DNA of 5,048 nucleotides from Candidatus Komeilibacteria bacterium RIFCSPHIGHO2_01_FULL_52_14 (lineage in GTDB: Bacteria; Patescibacteriota; Patescibacteriia; UBA1558; 2-01-FULL-52-15). The position numbers were made by a program, and so were the translations under genes. The notes under the pieces are model-generated. The model searched no databases. It was not told the DNA's origin and was given only the letters and a program-made list of their open reading frames with translations. Of this stretch, positions 3,945 through 5,048 are shown piece after piece; within the stretch, counting starts at the first letter, position 1, and each line of letters begins with the position of its first letter. Where the stretch lies: contig MHKK01000013.1 in assembly GCA_001818365.1 (NCBI GenBank), positions 1,640-6,687 of the forward strand, given 5' to 3'.

Positions 3945-5048
3945 ATGATATCGCTGAAAAATTTTAATTGGGGCAGAGGCGCGTTTATTATCGGCTACCA
4001 GACCGCTTTGTTGATTGGTCTGCCGTTTTATCTGTATTATGCACGGCCCTCTGCGGCACTGATTATTGCGTCGATCGTGGTTTTGCTTTTGACGTCGTTC
4101 GGCATCGGCGTCTATCACCGGCACTACTCGCATTGCGGCTACAAACTGAACAAGTGGATCGAGCCGTTTTTCCTGTTTTTCGGCACGGCGGCGCTCGAGG
4201 GCAGCGTGCTGACGTGGGCGCACGATCATCGGAAGCACCATCGTTTTCTCGATACCGAAGAGGATCCGTACACGGTGAGCAAAGGGTTTTGGCACGCGCA
4301 TATCCTGTGGATCCTGGAAAAAGCGCAGCCGTATGACTTTCAAAAATATGTGCCCGATCTTTTGAAAAACAGATTGCTCGTATTTCAGTACCGGCACTAC
4401 ATATTCCTGACGTTTCTGACGAATCTTCTTATATTTCTTGGGATCGGTTTTCTGACGGGTGATTATCTCGGAGCATTCGTGCTTGCCTGGTGGGGCCGGA
4501 TATTCGTGCTGCATCATCTCACGTGGTTCATCAATTCGCTCGCGCACTATTGGGGCGAGCGGACGTATTCCAAAGAGCAGTCCGCGGTCGATAATTATAT
4601 CCTTGCGTTCTTCACCGTCGGCGAAGGGTATCACAATTACCATCACACATTCCCCGCGGATTACCGGAACGGCATTCGCTGGTATCATTTCGACCCGAAC
4701 AAATGGCTTATCTGGATCATGAGCAAACTTGGCCTTGCATCGGGACTCCTTCGCCATACCGATTACACGATCCAGCGGAAATTGCTGTATGCGGATCAAA
4801 ATCTTTTTATGACGACGCTTGCGTCAAAGCCGCTGACATTGAGGCAGGAACTCGAAGGACGCTTGCAAGTCCTTTCTCATTCGTTGCAGGAAAAATTGGA
4901 GCACATGAAGATGCTCAAGGACGAGCGCAAGGCCGCGTTCAAGGAGCAACGAAAAAAATTGTCGCATGCCTATCGCGAAATGAAGCGGAGCGTTCGAAGG
5001 GACTGGCGCCAGTGGCATAAACTGGGCCGGAATATATTAGACGCGAAC
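3945..5048 (+). CDS. Membrane fatty-acid (acyl-CoA/stearoyl-type) desaturase, 3' end outside the window
   Basis: The frame is open for 368 codons from the ATG at 3945 to the right edge. It encodes an integral-membrane di-iron desaturase that would insert a double bond into a fatty acyl chain, delta-9 type by family. All three histidine boxes are present: HRHYSH (58-63), HDHRKHH (93-99) and HNYHH (230-234). The diagnostic surroundings are also there: DTEEDPY (103-109), FWHAHILW (115-122), NSLAHYWGER (197-206) and GEGYHNYHHTFPADYRNGIRW (226-246). Hydrophobic spans at about 14-33, 37-56, 73-90, 153-171 and 175-195 fit the usual membrane topology. After about residue 300 a highly charged, basic, helix-forming tail begins (LRQELEGRL... 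to the edge). I know no function for it. CPR bacteria usually lack full fatty-acid synthesis, so it may act on scavenged acyl chains. The electron donor is not encoded here. Confidence 0.93.
   Translation, partial: MISLKNFNWGRGAFIIGYQTALLIGLPFYLYYARPSAALIIASIVVLLLTSFGIGVYHRHYSHCGYKLNKWIEPFFLFFGTAALEGSVLTWAHDHRKHHRFLDTEEDPYTVSKGFWHAHILWILEKAQPYDFQKYVPDLLKNRLLVFQYRHYIFLTFLTNLLIFLGIGFLTGDYLGAFVLAWWGRIFVLHHLTWFINSLAHYWGERTYSKEQSAVDNYILAFFTVGEGYHNYHHTFPADYRNGIRWYHFDPNKWLIWIMSKLGLASGLLRHTDYTIQRKLLYADQNLFMTTLASKPLTLRQELEGRLQVLSHSLQEKLEHMKMLKDERKAAFKEQRKKLSHAYREMKRSVRRDWRQWHKLGRNILDAN

Noticed and set aside
3888..4799. Long antisense open frame of 303 codons on the - strand
   Set aside because: It is the shadow of the desaturase gene. 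The + strand frame has all three histidine boxes, while the antisense translation is Arg/Gln-rich with no recognisable domain.
1..5048. Alternative genetic code with UGA as glycine (Gracilibacteria/Absconditabacteria type)
   Set aside because: None of the five visible genes ends in TGA, but conserved glycines are all GGN and no conserved frame is interrupted by TGA. The standard code is sufficient.
1..5048. CRISPR array, rRNA, transposase or known multi-gene defence system
   Set aside because: No regularly spaced direct repeats, rRNA-like sequence, transposase motif or recognised defence gene set was found on either strand.

Overview
The window looks like a chromosomal segment of a Patescibacteria/CPR bacterium, most likely of the Parcubacteria type. 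This is inferred from remembered family resemblance, not from a search. The GreA protein has a basic N-terminal extension of the kind I associate with that group. The peptidase-S51-like domain ends soon after its third conserved block. The NYN-domain protein has the compact form common there, and several genes lack a Shine-Dalgarno sequence. All readable genes lie on the + strand and use TAA or TAG stops. The standard code reads every conserved motif correctly.

Layout. (1) 2-568: the 3' part of a class I SAM-dependent methyltransferase that enters from the left edge. (2) 543-2036: a gene overlapping it by 26 bases, encoding a membrane-anchored protein with a Pro/Ala/Thr-rich segment, a second membrane helix, a coiled coil bracketed by two cysteines, and a C-terminal S51/class I glutamine-amidotransferase-like domain. 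(3) 2037-3340: an A+T-richer accessory stretch. It holds a NYN (PIN-like) putative RNase, about 400 bases with no intact gene but several signals, and a small PD-(D/E)XK/DUF559-like putative nuclease. (4) 3386-3907: a GreA-type transcript cleavage factor. (5) 3945-5048: a membrane fatty-acid (acyl-CoA type) desaturase with all three histidine boxes, open to the right edge.

The most intriguing region is the space after the NYN gene. A near-consensus sigma70-type promoter on the - strand (TTGACA, 16-base spacer, extended -10 TGC-TAATAT at 2649-2676) points into the 3' end of the NYN gene. Within about 50 bases it meets a two-tier hairpin followed by a T-run, which suggests a short antisense RNA of about 50 nt covering the NYN stop codon. 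Two short words (TTGCAAAGTT and GGGGAGGGGTAG) occur in the same order on both sides of the NYN gene. Two compact hairpins lie between the right-hand copies. The NYN and desaturase genes share the ten-base word ATATACTTAT just ahead of SD-less ATG starts, which suggests leaderless or near-leaderless transcription.

Functionally, the methyltransferase and S51 genes are probably co-transcribed. greA and the desaturase look like ordinary cellular genes, and the NYN/nuclease stretch looks like an inserted accessory patch. No complete known defence system, CRISPR array, rRNA or tRNA is visible.
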